64,000 nucleotides of DNA from CAJQQY01 sp045106765. Lineage in GTDB: Bacteria > Bacteroidota > Bacteroidia > Chitinophagales > Saprospiraceae. Made by a program: the position numbers and the translations under genes. The stretch is from assembly GCA_045106765.1 (NCBI GenBank), contig JBGCFD010000067.1, positions 1 to 64,000 of the forward strand, in the 5' to 3' direction. Under the pieces are notes generated by a model, which had not been told where the DNA came from, ran no database searches, and was given only the letters and a program-made list of their open reading frames with translations. Shown here piece after piece: positions 31,936 to 39,003 of this stretch. Positions within the stretch are counted from its first letter, which is position 1. The number at the start of each line of letters is the position of its first letter.

Positions 31936-33348
31936 TTAAAAATTATATCCGATGGTCAATCGAAGTGAGTGATTATTTTCAATAAACCTATCTCGCTTAA
32001 AAAAACTCTGAATAGAAGATCTTTCAGCTGAGGACAGATCTACAGAATTGTTGAATACTTCATATAATGTACTTGTGGAGCTAGGAATAATAGCCTGACT
32101 ATTATCACTATTCCTATCCCTACTAGATTTTAATATTGGAAAAAATCCATGATGATATTGAAGTTCCAAATTAATTCTTCGGGTAGGTTTCCAAGCGAGA
32201 CCAACAACTCCATTCACATTTAATTTCGTCCAATAATTCTCATCAGAATATTGATTTTGAGAAATAGAATTTAAATCTAAAACATCTAATTCAATTCCAT
32301 AATTAGAATAATCATCGTTAACTGATTGATCGATTTCGATTGAACTATCAATCAATCTGGTTTTTTCTTTGATTAAAAAAGAAGCATTTGCTCCTAACTG
32401 AATCTGCATTTTTTTAACTGGAGAATAGGTCAATAAAACTGGTAAATCCAACTGGTGAAATTTTTCTAAAATGAAATCAGTATTAGATTGTACCGCCACA
32501 GTTGAAAAAGGAGGAGGCGAAGCTGCCGTAACATCAATAAAGCCTGAGGACAATAAAGCATTCTGATTTCCAATAAATGAATATGATAAATCTTTTTGCA
32601 ACTGAGAATATCCCAATCCTGTTCTAAATCCTAATTTTTTCCGAATAGGAAAGTGAACAAATCCACCACTCGTCAATCCAACCTTATCAAGGTTCGCAAA
32701 GTCTGTGACTACCCCAGCAAATACACCAAACTCTCTTTTTCTCTTTGTAGGATTTGGATCTTTTATAATAATTTCCTCCTTGAAAAAAAATTCTTTTTCT
32801 GCAATCAGAAGGTTTTCTTGATTTTGTAATTGTAATGTTATAAAACTAGGGTTGATCGTTTTAATTTCTTCTTTCAATTTTGCTATAGAAGCTTTTGGTT
32901 CGCTATTTTCAATTTCCTCCACAGGAACAATTTCCTCAATTACCTGAGGTAAGAGAGGATTCGAGAACTCAATAATTGAAGGAAAACCTTCATCATTTTT
33001 TGATTTATTATTTTCTATTAAAGGGTTAGTTGTTTTTATTGTTTGATTTTCATTTACGATACTTTCATTAATTAATTCCAAATTATTTTTATCAGAAGCT
33101 GTTTCGGAATTTTGATTTTGATCAAAATTCACTTCCTGACTTTGGGCAATTTCCGTCTTCTCAACTTGAGGATAAAAAGCCCAAACGCTAGCAATTACTC
33201 CAATTAAAAGCAATGGAAAGAGCCAAAGAAATCCACGTCTTTTCTTTTCCTGAACGGGCATCTCCTTGTCCAAGGTTTTAAGCATATCATCCCAACCTTT
33301 GTCGGTGAATTGCTTATCTGGTTGATAATTATTTTGGTCAGCCTGCAT
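31936..33348 (-). CDS. membrane-anchored beta-barrel-like protein, probable anti-sigma partner
   Basis: 470 residues. A cytoplasmic N-terminus (1-37) carries a motif-like KGWDDMLKTLDKEMP block. One membrane helix follows (39-58, FLWLFPLLLIGVIASVWAFY), then an acidic low-complexity linker (60-200) and a C-terminal PorT/OMP_b-brl-like beta domain (205-470) ending LRLTIGYNF. The start overlaps the ECF sigma-factor gene by 11 bp, so translation is coupled. The cytoplasmic segment could hold the sigma factor. That makes it a candidate regulator with a sensor that is barrel-like rather than a usual FecR fold. Inference, not proven. Confidence 0.75.
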   Translation of the reverse strand: MQADQNNYQPDKQFTDKGWDDMLKTLDKEMPVQEKKRRGFLWLFPLLLIGVIASVWAFYPQVEKTEIAQSQEVNFDQNQNSETASDKNNLELINESIVNENQTIKTTNPLIENNKSKNDEGFPSIIEFSNPLLPQVIEEIVPVEEIENSEPKASIAKLKEEIKTINPSFITLQLQNQENLLIAEKEFFFKEEIIIKDPNPTKRKREFGVFAGVVTDFANLDKVGLTSGGFVHFPIRKKLGFRTGLGYSQLQKDLSYSFIGNQNALLSSGFIDVTAASPPPFSTVAVQSNTDFILEKFHQLDLPVLLTYSPVKKMQIQLGANASFLIKEKTRLIDSSIEIDQSVNDDYSNYGIELDVLDLNSISQNQYSDENYWTKLNVNGVVGLAWKPTRRINLELQYHHGFFPILKSSRDRNSDNSQAIIPSSTSTLYEVFNNSVDLSSAERSSIQSFFKRDRFIENNHSLRLTIGYNF

Positions 33349-33895
33349 ATTGTCGTAAATTATTTTTGTCTATCAATTTTTTTAAAATCTTGCGTGCATT
33401 CGATAAATGCCACTTGGAAGTGCCCACACTAATTCCAGTATTCTTAGAAATTTCAACATGGGTAAATCCTTCGATTGCATACAATCGGAAAACTTGTTGA
33501 GTAGCAGGAGGCAAGGTATCAACCATTTTTAAAATGTCTTCAGCATACAAATTAGAGTGTGCTTTTTCCACCGAGGATTGGTCTCTTTCCTCAAAAACCA
33601 TAAACTGTAAATACTTCGAATTTTTTCGATAATGATCTGAAAGACAATGAAAAACTAATCTTCGAATCCATCCTTGAAGTGATCCTTTAAACTCAAATGT
33701 GTGTAATTTTTGGAACACTTTCAAAAATCCAATGTTTACAATTTCCATAGCTTTATCTTTGTCATTGGTATATCGCATGCACATTCGCATCATCGTATCA
33801 AAATGTTCTCGATACAATAATTCTTGAGCCTTGCGTTCATTTCGAACACAACCTTCGACTACTTCTCGTTCATCATATTTTTGTCTTTTGAACAT
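33338..33895 (-). CDS. ECF-type RNA polymerase sigma factor
   Basis: 185 residues. The sigma-2 region (about 25-95) contains YREHFDTMMRMCMRYTND and an IVNIGFLKVFQKLHTF core, then GSLQGWIRRLVFHCLSDHYR. The sigma-4 region (about 125-175) contains PPATQQVFRLYAIEGFTHVE and a helix-turn-helix ISVGTSKWHLSNARK. It directs transcription in response to envelope signals through the overlapping downstream gene product. Two Kunitz-like lipoprotein genes lie just upstream on the same strand and may be its targets or part of the operon. Confidence 0.93.
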   Translation of the reverse strand: MFKRQKYDEREVVEGCVRNERKAQELLYREHFDTMMRMCMRYTNDKDKAMEIVNIGFLKVFQKLHTFEFKGSLQGWIRRLVFHCLSDHYRKNSKYLQFMVFEERDQSSVEKAHSNLYAEDILKMVDTLPPATQQVFRLYAIEGFTHVEISKNTGISVGTSKWHLSNARKILKKLIDKNNLRQYAG

Positions 33896-33924
33896 ATAGA
33901 ATCGCTCTATTAGGTTTTTATTTT

Positions 33925-34173
33925 TTAATCAATACATTGACAAGATAAACATTCTGCCTCTGTTGCAAATCCGTATTCTTCACAACCACTATATCCTATT
34001 TTTTCGCAAGTCGAAGATGAACTATCAAAGAACCACCTTTCAAAAAATGCTTGACATACTTCATCCGTTGGAGCAGTTTCATTACATATTGGATCACTAG
34101 GTTCGCAATCATTATCCTTGCATGAAATCAATGTAAACAAAAAGAAACTTAAAAATATTAATACCTTTCTCAT
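33925..34173 (-). CDS. Kunitz/BPTI-like small lipoprotein, copy B
   Basis: 82 residues from the Met at 34173. An upstream in-frame Met at 34230 would bury the signal peptide. Lipoprotein signal KVLIFLSFFLFTLISC. The mature part has Cys spacing C-15-C-7-C-10-C-2-C-1-C with aromatic WFFD and a GYSGC turn. In BPTI the corresponding spacings are 15, 7 and 12 with YGGC, so it looks like a Kunitz-type fold with a shortened last loop. Possible role: surface protease inhibitor or small binding protein. Paralogue of 34236-34490; 29 bp upstream of the sigma-factor gene. Confidence 0.75.
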   Translation of the reverse strand: MRKVLIFLSFFLFTLISCKDNDCEPSDPICNETAPTDEVCQAFFERWFFDSSSSTCEKIGYSGCEEYGFATEAECLSCQCID

Positions 34174-34235
34174 ATTATCATTTTTGATTCTCTGACAAAT
34201 CTTGTACATACTAGATTTGCCAAAGAACAATTATT

Positions 34236-34490
34236 TTAATTATTACATTTACAAGTTTCGCACTCTTCTTTAGTTTGAAAACCACTTTCGCCACATCCAC
34301 TATATCCTTCTTTAGTACAAGTTGAAGTCGATGAATCATAAAACCAACTTTCAAAATAAGCATGACAAGTTATAAAGTTTGGATTGGGAACTGACTCATT
34401 ACAAACTGGATTTTCAGTTGACATACAATCTTTATCGCATGCTGTCATTGTAAAAAGAAAAAAACTTAAAAATAATATTACCTTTTTCAT
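34236..34490 (-). CDS. Kunitz/BPTI-like small lipoprotein, copy A
   Basis: 84 residues. Lipoprotein signal ending FTMTAC. The Cys pattern is C-15-C-7-C-10-C-2-C-1-C, identical to the neighbour, with SWFYD after the first domain Cys and EGYSGC as the conserved turn. Arg/Lys at a classical P1 position cannot be assigned by eye. Tandem duplication with 33925-34173: signal peptide and domain are alike while loops differ. Upstream lies a hairpin containing TTCTTTGATAAATCTCGTG. Confidence 0.78.
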   Translation of the reverse strand: MKKVILFLSFFLFTMTACDKDCMSTENPVCNESVPNPNFITCHAYFESWFYDSSTSTCTKEGYSGCGESGFQTKEECETCKCNN

Positions 34491-34505
34491 TTACTTGATT
34501 TTAAT

Positions 34506-34621
34506 GGTTCTTTGATAAATCTCGTGTTTTAATTCAAGTCAAAATAAAAATCAACACTTCTGTTTCTATTAGTCGTTTTTGATTCAAAAAAAACTTGACC
34601 ACGAGATTTTTCAAAGAATAG
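34506..34621. repeat. inverted repeat upstream of the Kunitz-like pair
   Basis: GGTTCTTTGATAAATCTCGTG (34506-34526) pairs with CACGAGATTTTTCAAAGAATAG (34600-34621). A shorter related sequence (TTCTCTGACAAATCTTG ... TAGATTTGCCAAAGAAC) occurs between the two Kunitz genes at about 34185-34221. The duplication that made the pair therefore seems to have carried this upstream element. Confidence 0.6.
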
Positions 34622-34689
34622 TTTTAGTTTTTAAACGCTTTCAATTATAAAGACTTTTGAAGTTGAAAAAGGGTTGGGCAAGAATGAAA

Positions 34690-35628
34690 TTATTTATTAA
34701 TCATTTCATCGAGTAATTGAAATTCCCATTCTAATTTACGAATTTCTGGTTGATGTTTAAAGGTTAAAACTTTGTCTGGAGCTGGATTAAAATAAGCTGG
34801 TTTATATTCTGTCCCTGCGGAATTATTCAAACCTGAACCTAAAAAAGTAATTCCCTCTTGAGTTTTAAATTCAAATTCCTTCACTCGCAAACCTGTATCA
34901 CCACCGATCAAAATTACTTCCACTCCCCTCTTCTGAACTTTTTGCAATCGAGGAAAAACCAATTCTGAAAATGTCCCACGTTCCTCACAAGCAATATTAT
35001 AATCTGGCGTGTAAATATTAAATGCGTCTTCTACTTTTATTTTTTGCTCAGCAATTTCATTAGTCAATAAAGCATGGTGATGTAAAATAATTAGATGGGA
35101 AGATTGTTGAATCGTATCAGTTACTGATTTGATTAAGTTGAATTGACTATCTAACATTTCACATTCATGAGGTTGGTTTTGATAGGCGGGAAAACTAAAC
35201 TCCGTAGTATTCAAAACTAAAATTGTAATCCCATTTTGATGACTCGTATGAAACGTTTTCCGTTTTGTCTTTTTTTCTATTCCAGAAAAATCACCTTTTT
35301 GATCGAGAACATCATGATTACCAATCGCCCAATGTGTGGTTGATTTTCCTACCTGAAAAAAGCTATCGACAAATTCAATATTATGAGGATGATGAAATAA
35401 ATTTTCTACCAAATCTCCTCCCAACCAAATTTGATCAAAGGTATCCAAGCCAATTCTTTCCAAACGAAAATCTGTTCTTCCCCAGTTCGGAGAATTCCAT
35501 TGATAACAATGTCCAGTAAAAAAATAGTGGAAAGTTTCCAGTTCTTTTTTTTCAAAAAGACTAGTACAGTTTTGAAAAAATAACGCTATCGCAAATACAA
35601 TTACAATTTTAAAATAATGTTTTTTCAT
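34690..35628 (-). CDS. calcineurin-like metallophosphoesterase lipoprotein
   Basis: 312 residues. Signal peptide with a lipobox (LFFQNCTS). Metallophosphoesterase blocks are present in order: a variant first block (TGHCYQW instead of DxH), WLGGDLVEN (GGD), AIGNHDVLD (GNHD), LIILHHHALL (His), and LIGGDTGLRV. Most metal-binding blocks are kept, so it probably binds a dinuclear metal site. The first Asp-x-His is unclear. Substrate unknown. Monocistronic, divergent from the methyltransferase gene. Confidence 0.78.
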   Translation of the reverse strand: MKKHYFKIVIVFAIALFFQNCTSLFEKKELETFHYFFTGHCYQWNSPNWGRTDFRLERIGLDTFDQIWLGGDLVENLFHHPHNIEFVDSFFQVGKSTTHWAIGNHDVLDQKGDFSGIEKKTKRKTFHTSHQNGITILVLNTTEFSFPAYQNQPHECEMLDSQFNLIKSVTDTIQQSSHLIILHHHALLTNEIAEQKIKVEDAFNIYTPDYNIACEERGTFSELVFPRLQKVQKRGVEVILIGGDTGLRVKEFEFKTQEGITFLGSGLNNSAGTEYKPAYFNPAPDKVLTFKHQPEIRKLEWEFQLLDEMINK

Positions 35629-35659
35629 TGATTACTTTTTAGAAAATCAAGTCGGTATT

Positions 35660-35702
35660 ACTCACAAGTTGGCTCGAAGTCACGTTGTGAGTTGCTACAC
35701 TT
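35660..35702. repeat. hairpin ACTCACAA...TTGTGAGT
   Basis: Perfect 8-bp arms around a 27-nt loop in the divergent gap upstream of the phosphoesterase and methyltransferase genes. It could be an operator or a stray REP element. Confidence 0.4.
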
Positions 35703-35780
35703 GAATTAACCATTCACCGTTAAGCATTAACCATTAAATTCACTAACTTCGCCACAAAAAACAGCGTAATATTTAGAAAT

Positions 35781-36608
35781 ATGAGTTTACGAAAAATATA
35801 TTATTCTCTTCCCGCGTCTCTTCGTTTTACCGTTCGCCGAATAGTCTTCCTACCTCAAGATATTTGGAATAGCCTTTTTGGAAAAAAGGAACTCATTCCT
35901 CCCAAGGGGCTTATTTTTACTGGCTCAGGCGACTTTATTGAATTAGGCAACAAGTTAGTAAATTCCTTAAAAGTGTATTGTAATTTGCAACCAAATCATG
36001 CAGTTTTAGATATCGGAAGTGGAATTGGTCGAGTGGCAATTCCTTTGACAAAATATTTAAATCAGGAGGGAAAATATGACGGCTTTGATGTCATCAAAAC
36101 TGGAATTGATTGGTGTCAAAAAAACATCACCTCCAACCATCCCAATTTTCAATTCCGTTATGTACCCTTGAAAAACGACTTGTATCGAGAGTCTGGAAAT
36201 GATGCTGCGGATTTCGTTTTTCCATATGAAGATGATAGTTTTGATTGTGTGGTTTTGACATCAGTTTTCACACATATGTTACCTGCAGAAATAGAAAATT
36301 ATTTAGGAGAAATTCAACGTGTATTAAAAAAGGGAGGAAAATGTTTTGTCACCTTTTTTATTTTAAATAAAGATGCTAAAGAATTTATTTCTAAAAATAA
36401 TCATTTCAATTTCCCGTTCAACAAAGGTCATTATGCATTGATGGATGAAAAAGTAAAAGGAGCAAATGTTGCTTTTGAAGAACGCTATTTGGAAGAAGTT
36501 TTTTTACAAAAAAAATTAAAAATCCATGCGAAGCATTTTGGGTATTGGGCAGGTCGAGTGAAAGAAAAAAGTGTTGACTTTCAGGATGTTATCATCTTAG
36601 AAAAATAA
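35781..36608 (+). CDS. class I SAM-dependent methyltransferase
   Basis: 275 residues. Rossmann-type methyltransferase with motif I AVLDIGSGIGRVAIP, a following acidic residue GFDV, motif IV FDCVVLTSVFTHM, and the usual LKKGGKCFVTFF strand. The N-terminus (1-60) is basic and may recognise a substrate. Cytoplasmic, acceptor unknown. The following unrelated exported gene begins 18 bp later, so co-transcription is likely. Confidence 0.85.
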   Translation: MSLRKIYYSLPASLRFTVRRIVFLPQDIWNSLFGKKELIPPKGLIFTGSGDFIELGNKLVNSLKVYCNLQPNHAVLDIGSGIGRVAIPLTKYLNQEGKYDGFDVIKTGIDWCQKNITSNHPNFQFRYVPLKNDLYRESGNDAADFVFPYEDDSFDCVVLTSVFTHMLPAEIENYLGEIQRVLKKGGKCFVTFFILNKDAKEFISKNNHFNFPFNKGHYALMDEKVKGANVAFEERYLEEVFLQKKLKIHAKHFGYWAGRVKEKSVDFQDVIILEK

Positions 36609-36626
36609 AATTGAAAACTATAGCTA

Positions 36627-37337
36627 ATGAAAAACCAATCAATTTATCGAGTTGCATTTTTGTTCTTATTTCTATTTCTGCTTTCGTATTTTTCCTTTGC
36701 CCAATTAGATGACTTTTCTCTCTTACCTAAAAATGGAACTTTCTATACCGTATCAGGTACCAAAGTAAAATTTTATTCCTTTGAAGAAAAAGAAAATACT
36801 TATATATTTTTTCCTAAATCTGACAAAAAGAAAATTGTAGTTGCCAAGTCCGAAATTGATAAAATTATTTTATCTGATAAAAATGAAGGTTTTGCCTATA
36901 CCTCAACTGGAGCAGAAATAAATTTTATCTCAATAGAAGAAAAAGAAAATAGCATCTTATTCACAACAACTAACAAAACAATCATCGAAATTCCTAAATC
37001 TAATCTCAACCAAATTGATCTTAAAAAAGGAAATTACGCAAAATCAGCAGCTTTAATCACCTTCGGAATCACCGCTGTTAGCGTTACCACATTTATCTTA
37101 ATCAGCGATCCTCCTGGTAATTCCACCTTTACTTACTCACCATTGATAGCAGGAGTATTGATTATAACACCTTCTTTAGCTACAGGTTTAATAGCAGGCA
37201 TAATTGGCTACACAGTCAAAAGGAGTAAAACTATATATAGAAGAAATGATTCTTTTGGATATTATAATTCTAAATTTAAACTCAAAACAACTTCACCAAA
37301 TGCTATTCCTTCACTCACTTTAAGTTATTCTTTTTAA
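36627..37337 (+). CDS. exported tandem-family protein, member 1
   Basis: 236 residues, unrecognised family. Signal peptide 1-25 (ends FSFAQ). Two similar beta modules of about 45 residues (GTFYTVSGTKVKFYSFEEKE and GFAYTSTGAEINFISIEEKE), each ending in a KSxxxxI element. A hydrophobic, Gly-rich hairpin follows (140-205, two membrane-like segments). The end is SLTLSYSF. It has homology with the next gene, which has a single module and the same end. Perhaps a membrane-inserted envelope protein. Confidence 0.65.
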   Translation: MKNQSIYRVAFLFLFLFLLSYFSFAQLDDFSLLPKNGTFYTVSGTKVKFYSFEEKENTYIFFPKSDKKKIVVAKSEIDKIILSDKNEGFAYTSTGAEINFISIEEKENSILFTTTNKTIIEIPKSNLNQIDLKKGNYAKSAALITFGITAVSVTTFILISDPPGNSTFTYSPLIAGVLIITPSLATGLIAGIIGYTVKRSKTIYRRNDSFGYYNSKFKLKTTSPNAIPSLTLSYSF

Positions 37338-37355
37338 ATTTTAAAATTAATTACT

Positions 37356-37925
37356 ATGCTTTCAAAATTAAAACGTATCCCAAGTTTATCTTGTGGTCTT
37401 CAACTAGTTTTGATGTTTTTTTTCTTTACTTTTTCAAATCAGACTTTTGCTCAAAATAAAGCCACTTCTTTAAATGCAAAAAAAGGAATTGCGATATTAA
37501 TTAAGGGAACATCTTTCCAATTCAAATCTGTCGAAGAAAAAGAAAATACCTTCGTATTTACAACTATCAATAAAACGAAAGTAGAAATTGCAAAATCTAA
37601 TCTTACTCAAATCGATATACAAAATGGAAATTTCGCAGAAAAATATTCATTTACCGCTTCTGCTGTTACAGCAGCTTTTGCTATTGCGTTAATATACAAT
37701 ACTAGGCCTTTTAGAGATTCGGTTCATCCCTTTCTTTATTCAACTACCTATATAATTACACCTACAATAGTTGCTGGAATAATCGGAGCAATCATTGGAG
37801 CTACTAATCAAAAATATAAAACTGTTTATAACGCTTCTTCCCTTGGTCGTAATATTCCAAAATTCCAACTAAATACTACTATGCCTAATTTAATTCCTTC
37901 TTTAACTCTTAGTTATTCTTTTTAA
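37356..37925 (+). CDS. exported tandem-family protein, member 2
   Basis: 189 residues. Signal peptide 1-32. One EEKENTFVFTTINKTKVEI module closely resembling the second module of the preceding protein, then two hydrophobic Gly/Ala-rich segments (95-150), ending in the same SLTLSYSF. It lies 18 bp after member 1. Derived by duplication with loss of one module. Function unknown. Confidence 0.65.
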   Translation: MLSKLKRIPSLSCGLQLVLMFFFFTFSNQTFAQNKATSLNAKKGIAILIKGTSFQFKSVEEKENTFVFTTINKTKVEIAKSNLTQIDIQNGNFAEKYSFTASAVTAAFAIALIYNTRPFRDSVHPFLYSTTYIITPTIVAGIIGAIIGATNQKYKTVYNASSLGRNIPKFQLNTTMPNLIPSLTLSYSF

Positions 37926-37942
37926 TTTTAAAACTAAATGCT

Positions 37943-38194
37943 ATGATTACTCTACTAAATCGCTTCCGAATTTTATTCGCTTACCTAATGTTTATTTTTC
38001 CAAACTTAATATTTTCTCAAGACCAAAGTATTCACCTCAAAAGAGGAAGACTCTATACTGCTGAAGGTTTTGAAATGAAAATGGGTATGTTTTCCATTCG
38101 AAGTAAATTGACAAGAATGGAAGAGGAAGAGGCAAAAAGATATTTATCCTATTGTCGCCTTTCAAAAACTAATATTACTTTTGAGGGATTTTAA
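37943..38194 (+). CDS. short exported protein, probable truncated third family member
   Basis: 83 residues. Signal peptide 1-25. It then has RGRLYTAEGFEMKMGMFS, which parallels the first strand pair of the modules in the two preceding genes, and it stops without the hydrophobic hairpin or SYSF end. It is 17 bp downstream of member 2. Either a decayed duplicate or a reduced partner. Confidence 0.5.
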   Translation: MITLLNRFRILFAYLMFIFPNLIFSQDQSIHLKRGRLYTAEGFEMKMGMFSIRSKLTRMEEEEAKRYLSYCRLSKTNITFEGF

Positions 38195-38200
38195 AATTCA

Positions 38201-38248
38201 TAAGTTCACGTCCATAATTAGTTACAAATAATTATGGACATGAACTTA
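38201..38248 (+). terminator. hairpin at the end of the tandem family
   Basis: TAAGTTCACGTCCATAATTA pairs with TAATTATGGACATGAACTTA (one mismatch) 6 bp after the stop. It lacks a strong T-run and sits only 23 bp before the next ATG, so it may be a REP-like element. Confidence 0.5.
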
Positions 38249-38270
38249 AAAGTAATACGCAAAACATATC

Positions 38271-38936
38271 ATGAAAAAATCATTATATATATTCCTACTT
38301 TTCAGCTTCGCTTTTTTTAGTTGTCAAAATAATTCTGCCCCAACAAGAACAGCAGCTCCTCCAAAGAAAAAAGATGCGATTGAAGTAGCTCCAGTATTTT
38401 CAGCTGACGATGAAAAATTCGCTAACATTTTTAAAAAATACGAAGGTACTTGGAAAGGAAATTATATCACAATTAGGGATATTGATCCTTTGCTAAAAAC
38501 AAGTATTGATCTAGAAAATCTAACGTTAGATTACGTGACAAAACCTGGATTGAATTTGATTAATAACTTAGAAGGTGAGCATGTATTCACTTCAAAAAAT
38601 TCTTATTTTCAAGAGTTTTCATTTTATGACTTTTATCCACGAGAGAAAAAAACAATTACTACTTCTGGAAATAATCGAGTCGAAAATGGGAAAATTTTAC
38701 GCTATTCAACCAATCAAAAAGAAACAATTGTGTTCAATGGAAAAGTAAAAAATGATAGTACAATTGTTTGGCAATATGAAGATGAAAAAAACTATCGAAT
38801 GGAATATTATCAAGAGACTATTTCTGGAAATTTTCTAGAAATTATTGGTTATAAATATGATGAATTCAATCGCATGAATTTGGCACCGAAGAAGTGGTTT
38901 TATGGAAAATTTGCAAAAGCAGAACCATCAAAATAG
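38271..38936 (+). CDS. lipoprotein of unknown function
   Basis: 221 residues. Lipoprotein signal FLLFSFAFFSCQNN. The mature part starts with a proline/lysine segment, then a lipocalin-like stretch of alternating strands (GTWKGNYITIRDIDP near 58, KDSTIVWQYEDEKNY near 160). I do not recognise the family. The final element is a WFYGKFAKAE tail. Ends in a bidirectional terminator shared with nrdJ. Confidence 0.6.
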   Translation: MKKSLYIFLLFSFAFFSCQNNSAPTRTAAPPKKKDAIEVAPVFSADDEKFANIFKKYEGTWKGNYITIRDIDPLLKTSIDLENLTLDYVTKPGLNLINNLEGEHVFTSKNSYFQEFSFYDFYPREKKTITTSGNNRVENGKILRYSTNQKETIVFNGKVKNDSTIVWQYEDEKNYRMEYYQETISGNFLEIIGYKYDEFNRMNLAPKKWFYGKFAKAEPSK

Positions 38937-38952
38937 TTGTTAAATAAAAAAA

Positions 38953-38980
38953 GAAAGGCGAGCAAAATTGCTCGCCTTTC
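38953..38980. terminator. bidirectional terminator
   Basis: GAAAGGCGAGCAA / TTGCTCGCCTTTC is a near-perfect palindrome with A-rich flank on one side and T-rich on the other. It is placed between the convergent lipoprotein gene and nrdJ. Confidence 0.8.
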
Positions 38981-39003
38981 TAATTTATATTTGTTTTCAA
39001 ATA

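Noticed and set aside
31761..31985. Plus-strand ORF of 74 residues
   Set aside because: Runs across the terminator and into the antisense of the beta-barrel gene.
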